Part shown: positions 31,901 to 41,500 of the stretch, piece by piece
Layout of the letters: each line of letters begins with the position of its first letter
Numbering within the stretch: the stretch's first letter is position 1
From: Mycoemilia scoparia
Lineage: Eukaryota > Kickxellomycota > Kickxellomycetes > Kickxellales > Kickxellaceae
Length of the DNA: 64,000 nt
NCBI GenBank assembly: GCA_027575805.1
Contig: JANBPU010000016.1
Coordinates: forward strand, 112,696 to 176,695
Direction: 5' to 3'
Notes under the pieces: model-generated
Database searches by the model: none
What the model saw: the letters and a program-made list of their open reading frames with translations, nothing else
What the model was told of the DNA's origin: nothing
Translations under genes and position numbers: made by a program

Positions 31901-34888
31901 TCACATTCTAACTTGGGCAAACATCGTGTCAAAGATAATGGTGTGATACTACCTCCTGCCGTAAATAGGGAAAATAAACATGTCGTATCGGCTCCGCCCA
32001 GCGTTTTTGGAGGCTCGAAGAATCAATACAGATACTTTGCTGGTAGAGATGACCAGAACGATGGGCTTGATGCCAATAGAAATGAAGGTATAACATCAAG
32101 GATTATAGTTGGTAGAGAAGGAGGAGGAGGAGGAGGAGGAGGAGGTATCGGCAGTGCTGGTTCTAACCGGACAAATACTAATACAATGATGGTTGAGCCT
32201 GGTGGAAATGTCAGTGCTCTTCAACGTCAACAATATCGACATCAGCATCCGCAACAGCTAACTCTAAACAATACACTTCTAAGCTATCAGGGCAACAATA
32301 AGGCTAAAGAATATGAGGCTATGTTTCATATAGTCTTCATGTTGGATGCATCGATATCCTCAGCAAGTGCTGAGAAACTTGCTAACGTATTATATAACTC
32401 TGTGGTCAAGCGATTCACCGCAGCCCTGAGGTGGGAACAAAGGTACACGGATTGGATAGTAAAAGAGTCGATGAAAATACATAAGCTAAACGAAAGGGCA
32501 TATAAAGAGGATCTTAGTTGTAAAGAGTATGAAGAGCAGTTGTTGGAAGAGAGTACTTTGGCTCAAGACATTGCTTCACTGTATCATGGGCTCCGTAATG
32601 GAACAATGGTTAATCTTCGAATCCATCAGCGTATATCCGTGTCTTTCCAAATACCCAGAATGCCATTGATGAAGAGACTTAATACAATGCCAAATGCGCT
32701 GGTGGGTAGTCCAAAATCTGCACTTCAGGACGCCCTGAAGTCCAGTGGCAGGCTATCTACGGTTGATTTTACTTATCGTATGGTAACTAATGGAAACGGT
32801 GGACCAAGCGAAAACGACAACCTCTATACAGGTGATTCGAATAACGACAAAGATCATAGCTACGATGGGCGTCAGAGCCCAGAGATGATAAGCGTTATGC
32901 CTAGACAAGGGACATATGGCGGAAGCGGTGTGGATTCACTAAAGATGTTGTCGAGGCGAGACACTTTTGCTACAATAGGGACTGGAGTAATGAACAGCAG
33001 AGTGTCTTATAGCTCTCTCTATGGAAATGTCGGAGCAGGAAGTGGAGTCGAAGGCGCATCCAGGTCACGGCCAGCTTCAAGAGGCACAGGTCACCGCCAG
33101 TATTCACATACCACGCACGACAGGTTTATCCAAGAGCGCCAAGCAAACGAGACAAACATGTTTTATGACGACCAGCAGGATTTGGATACTGTTCAATATT
33201 CCAATCCAATGCCCAATGATCAGTGCGATGGATTTGATGACTTTGGCACCAATGACGATGATAATAGAATCAACGATACGTTGCTTTGCTATCAAGAAAA
33301 TACACACATCATTGGGGATCCTCGATTTCCTCTACAGCTCTCGGGTCAGGATGACGGAGGGTACCAGTACCAGCAAATGCAAATGATGTATAAAAAGCAG
33401 TTTTCGAACATATATCCTACCATTGAGCCATATCACGCTCTTTTGCTTCTTGAGGATGCTGAAACTCTGCTTAAAAGATTGCCACCAAACTGTTCGCCGA
33501 CTCTAGTCAGGCTAATCAAGGTAGTGACGCCACGTAGAAACCTTGAAAAGCTACACTATGATATTGACTGCTCGTACGCTCAGCTATGCCGACATGTTGC
33601 ACACTTGGTGTATTGGCGAATGGCCAAAGTTATATCTCCAATATCTGTGCGGAAGACCTATGTTGTCTCTTCTGATACCGATTCGTCACATATTGCAGAT
33701 ATAGCATCTGATTTCAACCATGAATTCAAGCCACATACCCTACACAAGGTCCTGGCATTATTACATCCTCCAGCAACATTCCATTTAGCCATGAGCAAGT
33801 ATAAAGATACTATAACCCTGAAGTCACCAGAATTCATTCCACTAAAGAAACAAAATTCTGGAGGAAGTGGTCAAAGTATTAGTAACAATATCAGTATCAA
33901 TATTACCTCCAAAGAAACTAAAGAGTCGCCCAATGCCAACAATAACAATACCAATGGTAGTGGTAATGAAATAATTGACACGCCAACCAAGACAACAATC
34001 CAACCACCAGAAAGAGACAAGCAGTTGTCGATGCTGACATACCTTTTGAGGTACGGCATTTTGACACAAATGCATAGTTGGCCTTTATTGTTGGTGCCTA
34101 CACACATAGCCACAAACTATTCCAACGGCGAGTTCTTTGAAATGGTTGCTAGACGTTTGCAGAGGATAAATAACTTGTCTGACAAGTTTGGTGAGAATTT
34201 GTATAAGCCCAGAAAGAATGCGGGAAGAAATCCCGAAAAACATGACAAGTATAGTACATTGACCCGTAGTCGGTTATATGCAAATGATGAGGGCGGGGGG
34301 AATAAGCGGGGTCGTTTGTCGGCAGTTTTTAAGGACCTTGATATCACTGGTAGCAGTAGCAAAATCGGTGGTAGTGGAGGCAAGAATAGTAATGGCAACA
34401 ACAATGCTGGTAATAATCAACATGACCCCACAACATCTGAGATGGCGGCGACATTAGAGACAGATCGGAGGGCTGATAATAAAGAAGGAGATGTTATTGA
34501 TAATGAAAACATCAAGTATAAACCTGGGAATCTTGGGCACAGTGATATGGACTATGATGATGATGAGGAGGACGAGGAAGATGAAGACGATAAGACTGAA
34601 GAGCTAATTGATCCAAAGTTAATAGAACGAGCAGCTCGTGAATACACAACATGGAAGCCAACAGCGGGTCATAGTGAAGCCAGTGTACTAGAAAAGCGAT
34701 ACCTGGAGAAAATGACAGCTAGCAAAAAGAGCACCAAGCTAAGAAACCTGTTGTTGGGATGTTCCAAGTTCATGGACGGAACCCACAACGAAGAGGAAAT
34801 CATGTTCAGGCTGGGCTTAAGAAACTCAGTTTATGAAAAGTTTGTGTCCCAACTCCGCGAATATCTTGTCATTCCTAAGCATCCATAA
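28904..34888 (+). CDS. NPR3: NPR3, nitrogen permease regulator 3 (SEACIT/GATOR1 subunit)
   Basis: 1994 residues from the ATG at 28904; a TTG 14 codons upstream is in frame but an unlikely start. NPR3 with NPR2 and IML1 forms the GTPase-activating complex that shuts TORC1 off during amino-acid starvation, at the vacuole. Conserved blocks are scattered: SALIGIFLATYSPHG at the N-terminus; MFHIVFMLDAS near residue 1135, followed by a helical block with RWEQRYTDWIVKES; YHALLLLEDAETLL near 1509 with DIDCSYAQLCRHVAHLVYW; and a C-terminal block DGTHNEEEIMFRLGLRNS. Between them lie huge low-complexity linkers (Ser/Asn/Gln/His-rich, a poly-Gln run at about 31146-31188, a poly-Gly run at 32119-32145, and an acidic run near 34550-34600). 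Yeast NPR3 is about 1150 residues, so the linkers nearly double it. No splice sites were needed. Confidence 0.85.
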   Translation: MKNSALIGIFLATYSPHGNKLPLTFPPALIDWVREPLPNQQSEQQAQAHQQSQGSGGTGGPQGISQQHSQRQITKKPLSRNCSQHNIGKGINSSVASTNVSPSIGSNQPHTGKDRPDTNNNPGSEQRESHTTGSNALRRSTRNEVEPYGGDSNANSRDLKAGADRHNEANSSDTVNIGKAKSATTSNTMYASPKTMAQRHTSPNNNETSDSGNPAGITYPEMVAMSAPVSPENHQRNVRIAARRQLFPVDGSQGTHIQPTNMSTISTTTATGTFVSAGAEQRKRRGGHSKSGSISISSMKQSESTGSPQAVDHLGPDRDEGGRTGRQGRHTKSISEDKISVGTISMNTSSGYQLPPLGKSPPSGAPGPVVMSSTGASIPLHNTERHSHHTASQRRKRRSSRSMTRPSSVFVHDQDTKMAISVSTSALAGQVMAQKDDVVTGKQDYREVSSTGYETATTLGSNPNGAPNSAAASPVPPVPPIPHRYASSTAVAASKNAQYPQQETGNTTNSNLNDVDAGDAINELSGVAVVNRPMPATVGQNKTKIHSPNYLDGSQATVGNPLVSQTNAPRPKLQTATSHYTAVETTSSYGPNTPGSVSGTPIITQPLTTSIEITHPPSYNVLNNASSSVPISDPRAYHHPTQPEHHSASYYQVHPQQPVPVPAPPPTQILSDSSVAHVNYNFHHNAGQQHHHPIHHHHHPQNTNKQKLLKPFTERPKTPERLEQKRTREYILSRNALKNSEKGKTGTQQQQQKQQQQQQQQEGTSQLQQQSSATKGVDTSYEEKWMSQTVKGYEIGMLATLFSPKPSQGDDRFQVCIDDLMFVGHPFRDDTTEPRHPMLMGSDLLNGDGSNNNSIKDAYSVVGDMQIDGQFGQFGNERPPFESQRRRRRQGSNVGTTPKDGSGSKYIGYTSKARSSIDGGDAQSVEMLTMISNAKNESEIDNINNNNSINNNQTLVTPVGYSSVVNSHSGTPIRQLSRSNSFENSRAETLKQSNGAATDSHSNLGKHRVKDNGVILPPAVNRENKHVVSAPPSVFGGSKNQYRYFAGRDDQNDGLDANRNEGITSRIIVGREGGGGGGGGGIGSAGSNRTNTNTMMVEPGGNVSALQRQQYRHQHPQQLTLNNTLLSYQGNNKAKEYEAMFHIVFMLDASISSASAEKLANVLYNSVVKRFTAALRWEQRYTDWIVKESMKIHKLNERAYKEDLSCKEYEEQLLEESTLAQDIASLYHGLRNGTMVNLRIHQRISVSFQIPRMPLMKRLNTMPNALVGSPKSALQDALKSSGRLSTVDFTYRMVTNGNGGPSENDNLYTGDSNNDKDHSYDGRQSPEMISVMPRQGTYGGSGVDSLKMLSRRDTFATIGTGVMNSRVSYSSLYGNVGAGSGVEGASRSRPASRGTGHRQYSHTTHDRFIQERQANETNMFYDDQQDLDTVQYSNPMPNDQCDGFDDFGTNDDDNRINDTLLCYQENTHIIGDPRFPLQLSGQDDGGYQYQQMQMMYKKQFSNIYPTIEPYHALLLLEDAETLLKRLPPNCSPTLVRLIKVVTPRRNLEKLHYDIDCSYAQLCRHVAHLVYWRMAKVISPISVRKTYVVSSDTDSSHIADIASDFNHEFKPHTLHKVLALLHPPATFHLAMSKYKDTITLKSPEFIPLKKQNSGGSGQSISNNISINITSKETKESPNANNNNTNGSGNEIIDTPTKTTIQPPERDKQLSMLTYLLRYGILTQMHSWPLLLVPTHIATNYSNGEFFEMVARRLQRINNLSDKFGENLYKPRKNAGRNPEKHDKYSTLTRSRLYANDEGGGNKRGRLSAVFKDLDITGSSSKIGGSGGKNSNGNNNAGNNQHDPTTSEMAATLETDRRADNKEGDVIDNENIKYKPGNLGHSDMDYDDDEEDEEDEDDKTEELIDPKLIERAAREYTTWKPTAGHSEASVLEKRYLEKMTASKKSTKLRNLLLGCSKFMDGTHNEEEIMFRLGLRNSVYEKFVSQLREYLVIPKHP
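31146..31188 (+). repeat. CAG/CAA repeat coding for poly-Gln in NPR3
   Basis: A mixed CAG/CAA array coding for QQQQQKQQQQQQQQQ. The interruptions suggest a fairly stable tract. It falls in a disordered linker of NPR3. Confidence 0.8.
32119..32145 (+). repeat. GGA triplet repeat coding for poly-Gly in NPR3
   Basis: A run of GGA triplets coding for a stretch of Gly within a disordered NPR3 linker. It is uninterrupted, and so probably length-polymorphic. Confidence 0.75.
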
Positions 34889-35445
34889 ACTCAACTATTG
34901 ATTTTTGTAACAACTATAATCTTTACTGGAATACATTTGTTTTTATATTTATGCCTTCTGCAAATAAAATACATATCAATCACTACAAGAAATATTCGTT
35001 GTTATATTTCCCCACAAATCTAATACCAAAGTAAAAGGAGGGCAGCGGAGGAATATTTTAAGCAGCACAGAAACGAATTCCTAGTGGTAGCTTTTAGGCG
35101 GTAGATCAATATTCCTTGTGGTGAATCAATATCGCACTTGAACAATTCCGTAGCAACTATCTTGAATTATAGGACAAAAATGGCTCACGAATATTTGTAT
35201 GGATGTTATTATGGTAAGGGATAAAGTCAAAAATAACAATGCCTGCGCAAAATTAACTCACCCCCATAACACTCACCTTAATCACCATTGCTACCATCAT
35301 CATTGTTGATAATACTTTATTTTATTCTCCCTTTTATCTTATTTTTTATTTAAAATCGGGTCATAGTAATTGACACATACACACAGCTATTTTTCTTTCC
35401 CTCTTCCTCATTTATATTTGAACAGCACCAGGAATAATTAGAACA
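34889..35445. promoter_or_regulatory. Spacer and promoter of the ferredoxin gene, with a short upstream ORF
   Basis: 557 bp. At 35180-35224 an ATG after AAAA opens a 14-codon ORF (MAHEYLYGCYYGKG, stop TAA). If the transcript starts far enough upstream it would be an upstream ORF of the ferredoxin mRNA. The last 120 bp are T/C-rich. No RNA gene was recognised, although 35040-35140 contains short complementary segments (GGAATATT and AATATTCC). Confidence 0.4.
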
Positions 35446-36356
35446 ATGCATAGACAAGGCTTCATTCGATTGGCCAATACCTTTTCGGCAATTAGTCGTA
35501 GCAATGCCAAGGCAAACTCGGGAAAATTTAGCAACGTCCAAAGCCTATTTTTTAAAAAGACCGCAGCATCTAGCAGCATTAGAACACTTCAAAATCGATC
35601 CATCTCCACCACCATCACCACATGCAGCAATATTCATAGCAATACTAGCATTAATACTAGGGGTCTATTAGGGAAAAGCACATTGTTATCTGGATCAAGG
35701 GCAGTACCAACCAAATCTATGAGAATATTTTCCGGATCATCGCCGCTAGCTGGAAAGGCTGGCTTCAGTACCAGTGCATCTAGAAGTGATCAAGTCACGA
35801 TATACTTCATCACGCCTGAGGGTGAAGAGATCGAAGCAAAAGGCGAAGAGGGAGAGAATGTAATGGAAGTTGCTCATGACCATGATGTCGAGCTTGAAGG
35901 TACAGAGTAGTAATATAGATAAAAATAAAAATGTCAAGATAATATAGATTATGATAGAGGCATCACTAATCAATTTATCTGATTATTTGTGTTTTTATTG
36001 TGTATAGGGGCATGCGAGGGATCTTGTGCATGCTCTACTTGTCATGTAATTCTTGATGACGAGATCTTTGATAAGCTTCCGGAGCCCACAGACGAAGAGA
36101 ATGATATGCTGGACCTAGCATTTGGGCTCACTGACACGTGAGTATACTACTACTTAATATCAAAAGTCGTCAAGTACCATCTAATACCCTTTAATGAAAA
36201 AACAATCAACGGGTTTTTCATGTTTGTATATCTGATCATAGATCAAGGCTCGGCTGCCAAGTCATCCTTACAAAAGAGCTTGAGGGAGCCAAATTCCGTC
36301 TCCCATCAGCCACCAGAAACATGTATGTCGATGGAGCAAAGCCAGCCCACCATTAG
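35446..36356 (+). CDS. YAH1: Mitochondrial [2Fe-2S] ferredoxin/adrenodoxin (3 exons)
   Basis: Exons: 35446-35899, 36008-36137, 36242-36356. Phases close to 232 residues. This ferredoxin passes electrons from ferredoxin reductase to iron-sulfur cluster assembly and heme A/ubiquinone synthesis in the matrix. About 115 residues at the N-terminus are Ser/Thr/Arg-rich and act as an unusually long targeting presequence. The mature domain starts near [20 protein letters not shown]. Exon 2 carries the cluster loop [12 protein letters not shown]: three ligand cysteines (C-x5-C-x2-C) plus the extra Cys also present in yeast Yah1. The fourth ligand is the Cys of SRLGCQV in exon 3. [20 protein letters not shown] matches the adrenodoxin partner-binding acidic helix. 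Each cluster-ligand block is interrupted by an intron nearby. Confidence 0.95.
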
Positions 36357-36503
36357 ATTTATTCTTAGGTCGGATCGAGCCAGACGAACGTGAGAGAAGG
36401 ATGTAGCAGATATTTCAAATGCTGTCATTGACATTATTTAATTTTAATTGGCTGATTTATATGCAAGTCCATGTCTATAAAAATGTCAATAACAAACCAC
36501 ATC

Positions 36504-36623
36504 TAGGTAATAATTTTTGAAGGGTGCCTCCCTTTGGTGTTCAATGATTATAGGAGCAATCACAACCAAATGGATGTCCAGTTTTACTAGTGAACATTCA
36601 GCCTTCAAAAATTATGATCCATA
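36504..36623. mobile_element. Family A inverted-repeat element, copy 2
   Basis: About 120 bp. The left end is TAATAATTTTTGAAGGGTGC-like and the right end its complement, closing in GATCCATA. The interior (CAATGATTATAGGAGCAATC and a following ACAACCAAATGGATGTCC) matches copy 3 closely and in the same orientation. Confidence 0.75.
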
Positions 36624-36879
36624 TAAACCTTTCATTAGTTTCATTGAAATAAAAAGAAAAAGTATAATTGATTGATGAATGTATTTGTAAATAACCACCG
36701 TTGTATAAGCCTTTTCTTAATATCTTTGAAATAAACAAATATCTAATTGGTAAAAAAGCAGCAGTGTATAATTGTTCATGCAGTATATTTGCGAATAACC
36801 ACATTAAATTGAATTTCTTTTTGCAAATATCTAAATGTCAGTAATCATATGCTTTATTGTTGCGCATGTATAGCGAGCG

Positions 36880-36886
36880 TATAAAA
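36880..36886 (+). promoter_or_regulatory. TATA box of the secreted-peptide gene
   Basis: TATAAAA in a GCG/ACTACC context. It is the best TATA match in the spacer and correctly oriented toward the gene at 37078. A strong TATA box often goes with regulated, high-level expression. Confidence 0.5.
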
Positions 36887-37077
36887 CTACCACTACCATT
36901 ACATTTAATGATCAGTGCTTCTTGTCTGCTTATACAGCACCAGCTCCAGTTCAGCCTCTACCTAAATACATTATAAATATAAACAAAATTCCTCACTTTG
37001 TTTGGGACTCATTAAAAACCTTGGATATTCCCATTCTTTTCTTCGTCACCAGAGAATCCTCACTATCAAGCTTCAAA

Positions 37078-37332
37078 ATGAAATTCATCAACTCCATTGT
37101 TTTGACTGCTCTTGCTACTACTGCTTTCAGTGCTGTCTCTATCACTGCACAACGTAGTGGACAAGGTAGTGGACAAGGTAGTGGACAAGGTAGTGGACAG
37201 AATACACAAGGTCCATTAACTCTTGACCCTAGGCATGTTGCTGCTCTCGCTGCTCTCAGAACGTCACTGAACAAACAGAATGCTGAAGCCATGGGACTTC
37301 TCGATGGCCTTCTAGGTGGCCTTCTAGGCTGA
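37078..37332 (+). CDS. Small secreted protein with Ser-Gly-Gln repeats
   Basis: 84 residues, one exon. MKFINSIVLTALATTAFSAV with a following SITAQ is a textbook signal peptide: Lys at position 2, a hydrophobic core and small residues before a likely cut near residues 20-25. After it come four tandem SGQG-type units, a short helical-looking segment (HVAALAALRTSLNKQNAEAM) and a closing GLLDGLLGGLLG. There are no cysteines, so it is not a disulfide-rich effector. It is not homologous to anything I recognise. An amphipathic or self-assembling secreted peptide would fit the glycine/leucine tail, but that is inference. The frame is open further upstream, but the Kozak context and signal peptide fix the start at 37078. 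Family A elements lie on both sides. Confidence 0.75.
   Translation: MKFINSIVLTALATTAFSAVSITAQRSGQGSGQGSGQGSGQNTQGPLTLDPRHVAALAALRTSLNKQNAEAMGLLDGLLGGLLG
37156..37200 (+). repeat. 12-bp tandem repeat encoding Ser-Gly-Gln-Gly
   Basis: About 3.75 near-perfect copies of AGTGGACAAGGT inside the secreted-protein gene. The copies are identical at the nucleotide level, so the array is recent or still changing in copy number. Being a multiple of three, it keeps the frame. Confidence 0.9.
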
Positions 37333-38503
37333 TCTTTAGAACACCTTCAAACAAACCACCTCTTTCTTGATAGGTCATATTTAAATTTTCAGTCACACTG
37401 ATTGAGCAGTGTATTGTCCCAATACAAATAATTATTATTATTATAAAACAGACAATGTAAAATATTACTTTTGATTAAGTAACTATGATCCATATGAATG
37501 ATAATTTTTGAAGGGTGAATTTTGGTGACCAATGACTATAGGGGCAATCACAGCCAAATGGATGTCCATTTTTACTAGTAGGCATTCACCCTCCAAAAAT
37601 TATTACCCATATGATCTGGGATCATCTCAATACTGGGAACAATAAGGCCAAGAATTGTCATTAGTTTATATTCTTACCAGGGAGGACCGGATCTCCATCC
37701 ACGCACGTTATACAAACGGAAAGCCATCCAACCACTAGAGATTTATCATTTTTTGAAAATGGTATCTGGTTATGGTGCGATATGCCCCCAATTGTTCACG
37801 AATACTCTAAACTGTTGACCAAGTGATAAATTTGTTGGTGAGGGAATCAGTGGCAGTAAGAAATACAATTGAAGGAACCAGCAAGTCATTAGGGTCCTTG
37901 CACGTGCCCAGAACTCTTGGTTTTGCACAGCTTGAACAACAAGGTTAAATTTAACTGGCACATGTATAATAATACAACGTATTAATTCTTACATCCAGCT
38001 TTCCCACTAAAATTTGGTCTCTCTGGAAAATCAGAAACTACTCTAGACGGCTAAAATGGGGGCATGCCAGATCGCCACTACTTTATTCGTAAGCAGACAC
38101 ACATTTACATATGTGTGTGCTCAAAAAATAATACTGTAAAGCCCTTGGTGGCAGCTTTCACAGCCTCTATTGTAATAGTCCCTTATGGTTGGTCCAAGCA
38201 CAGATTGGCCAAGAGATGTGATACTGAAAAGCCTTGGTACTTAGGTTATTGATAACAAGTGAGAGGTTGAACATTTCGTCATCACAAGCCCATTTGTTAT
38301 TGATTTAAAATAGCAGACTTTCCCCAGTCTTTCTTTTCTTTTCATCCTCAGCTTTAGCACACATACTTGACTTTTTTCTTTTGCCTGTCCTGGACCCACA
38401 AACTAGCACCATCACACTCAGCAACTTGCTCTCTATTTTTTCTTTTTCTTTCTTGTATTGGAATATCTGCCACTGCCTACTGTAACCCCATACCATCATC
38501 GCC
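37333..38503. other. Spacer between secreted-peptide gene and GDE1-like gene
   Basis: 1.17 kb. It contains a family A element at 37491-37613. The stretch 38300-38480 is pyrimidine-rich and forms the likely promoter of the GDE1-like gene. A 63-codon minus frame at 37770-37961 shows no features. Nothing else was recognised. Confidence 0.5.
37491..37613. mobile_element. Family A inverted-repeat element, copy 3
   Basis: About 123 bp, the best preserved copy. It begins and ends in CATATG, with inner ends GATAATTTTTGAAGGGTGAA and its near complement. The interior includes GACTATAGGGGCAATCACAG, shared with copies 2 and 4. Confidence 0.78.
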
Positions 38504-41500
38504 ATGTCTCTGCCGCTGATCAATGTCGAAACACTTGGCTGGTCGTTTTTTGGGTACGTACATAATTCATACTTGCACTGGTGTCTATATTCTCTGCTGT
38601 CTCCCAGCTTTTTTAGTGATCTTTAACCATATTTTTTCTCTACGCATCAAAACATTATTCCTGGCATCTGTGTGCTTCTCATATCATTAAATTCGCTTTT
38701 AGCATCGAGCTAGAAAGGATCTTGGCCGAATACCACCTCATTTTTAGCAAGGGCCTAAACGAGCTCCCTGATCAAAGCCTCCATGATGGTAAGCAGAAAT
38801 ATCATTGGGAGTTTCTGCTCCTGAAGCGCCCCTCTTTTCAAAATCCTTGGCCATTCCTTAATTCATGTTCTCGTGAACCAAATCATCATTAAATGACCCA
38901 AAAGAACAAAGATGTATATATATATATATATCACATGCTAACTCACTATACCTTTGTTCTTGGATTTGCAGAACGAGCTAGAGTGCTTAGTGGCGTACAC
39001 GAATCTTTGAACAAGCATGTCGACAGCCTGGTTGCTCACTTTATGACAGCTCTTCCAGCAGCTGACATTGAACAACTTAGATCCATTGATGATTTAAATT
39101 GTGCCATCGATTCAATTGAATCTTGTCTATTTTGGACCGAAAGTCTGGTCAAATATGCATGGCGAGCACAGAGAGATGTCTACCCTTATAACCCCAAAGG
39201 GGTTTCTGCACAAACCTACCTACCTCCCAGCATAACCAACCATGTTCGTGATATACATGCCAAGCTTACAGACATTCTAACTAATTTGAAGCATCGAGCT
39301 GGCATCATTTGCTCCGAAAACGCCAGTCATAATGGTCACCACAATAATAATAGTGGCGAAAATGGGGACGGGTTTTCTTCTACCCCCACGCCACCATCTA
39401 TGCCCAAAACCACTAATATCCACGACCTGATGTTTTGGAATGCCAAGATTGGTATCAAATATTCTGACCAACTGTGCTCGGCTGCAGATTCTATACAGGA
39501 TATTGTCAAGCCTGATATTACCAGCACCACTGCCATACATTATGCTGCTGAGATGGGCAATCTGGATATTCTCAGGCGAGCTGTAGATGTTGATGTCCAA
39601 AAATCCTGTGCAGGAACCAGCTGGCTGAATATTCGCCACGACACACCACTGGCTGCTGCTGCTCGAGCTGGCCAGGTCGATGCCATAAAGTTCTTGCTTC
39701 AGCATCCAGACAAGTTTGATACTCTCGAGTCTATTCCCTCTGCCATATTTGTTGCTGCACATCTGAAAAATGAATCGGCCCTCGATGTACTTTTGTCTCA
39801 GGTAAAATTGATCCAAGCACATCTGCCAATGATCTTGCAGAGCTGCTGTTTCTATGGTCATCTCAGCGTATTGAAAGCACTGATCGAAGATGAGGCATTC
39901 CGACCTAACCTGGATGCCAAGGGCTCATATGGATTCACGCCATTGCATTTGGCTACCCTCAATGGCCACTATTCTATAATCCAGCTGCTTCTAGAAAACG
40001 GATGTGAGCGCGATGTCATTAGCACTAGCCATGTCACGCCCCTGGATATAGCCGCCTATCTAGGTTACAGACAATCTGTTGAAATGCTCTCAAAGGATCA
40101 TAGTGCCAATTCATCCCCAACATCATCTCCTTCAGAGTCAGGCTCACATGGGGCTGATCCTACTGAAAGCAATAGAAACATTTACAGACCACCATGGCAT
40201 AAGAGACCACGCCACGTGACATATGGCCATGAGACTATACCCACCAATTCCACTGTCTATGTGTCACCAGGCACAAACGACCGTCGTCGAATCCACGATG
40301 TCAAACCCCTTATAATTAATAAAGAGGCCATAGCCAGGATGCTTGAAGCCCGTGCTTTGCCAAAGTCGACTCACATGCTGATGATGATAACTGCCGAGAA
40401 CGAGACTGAAGAGAAGTCGAAGGGTCCATGGGTGCTGGATCTCGATAGTGTCCAAGTGGGTCATCGCGAATGGATTCCAGCAGCTTACTTCCATACATCT
40501 GAGCCCAACAAATTGGTTATACATATAGCATTGGTTACCCTAATGGATCATCTTGGACTAACCAAGCCAAAGCATAACCAAGAAGAAGGATCGGCAGATG
40601 TTCTTGCGGAATCAGTGTTTCAGATTCCTGAGCTACTGACTCCACGCCATCCCAAAACTCCCAATGTGGTTCAGTGCTACTGTAGTGGAACAATTCCAGT
40701 TCAGCAATTACTAGTAGACAGGTACAGCCGCAAGTCAGTTGGTACGATCAATCTAGAGCTAATAGTTGCCAAGCCGTATACCAAGACTGAAAACTATCCT
40801 AATGGGATACTCAATAAAGAGACAAACCAGATTGTATTGAGCGTTCCAGAATGGGCTCAGTCCACACGGCAATGGAAATTGGATGGATCAACCCAACTTT
40901 ATGGACACCGAGGATCTGGTATGAACCAAAGAATTACCAATGCTGGTAGCAAGTTGCAGTTGGGTGAGAATACAACGCTGTCAATGATACATGCGGTTAG
41001 ATCGGGTGCAGCTTTTGTAGAATTTGATGTTCAGCTTACAAGAGACTCTGTTCCGATTATCTATCATGATTGGAATGTGTCAGAAACTGGATTAGATGTA
41101 CATGTCAACTCATTGACATTGGAGCAATTTATACAACTTAATTCCAAACATCCCAGGGTCATGTCAAAGTACCATCGTGATATGAAAGACGACATTTATG
41201 TTGACACTTTTGGTCGTACTAATTCAGTGGGGAGGACCAATACTGCTGTGGGTCGGAAACGCTATGTTAGTGATATTAGCAATGCCGATGGTGAAAATAC
41301 CAACAAGAGCGGCGATAAAAATTCTTTAACGAAGAATTCAAGCACTCCTCACTTAAATGCCAAAGGTCGCTCCAATTCCTTCAAGAGCAACAACAACAAT
41401 GGTACCAACGCTTTTATTGGTGATCCTACGATATTGTCTGCGAAATATATTGATATTGCAACAGCGCCATCCCCCACTTCGTCCCAAGCTACTAAACCAA

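Larger units (their letters stand above)
36357..37077. promoter_or_regulatory. Spacer and promoter of the secreted-peptide gene
   Basis: 721 bp with the ferredoxin 3' region, a family A element (36504-36623) and the likely promoter of the small secreted protein. A clean TATA box (TATAAAA) lies at 36880-36886, about 190 bp before the start codon, which implies a 5' UTR of roughly 160 nt. Confidence 0.5.
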
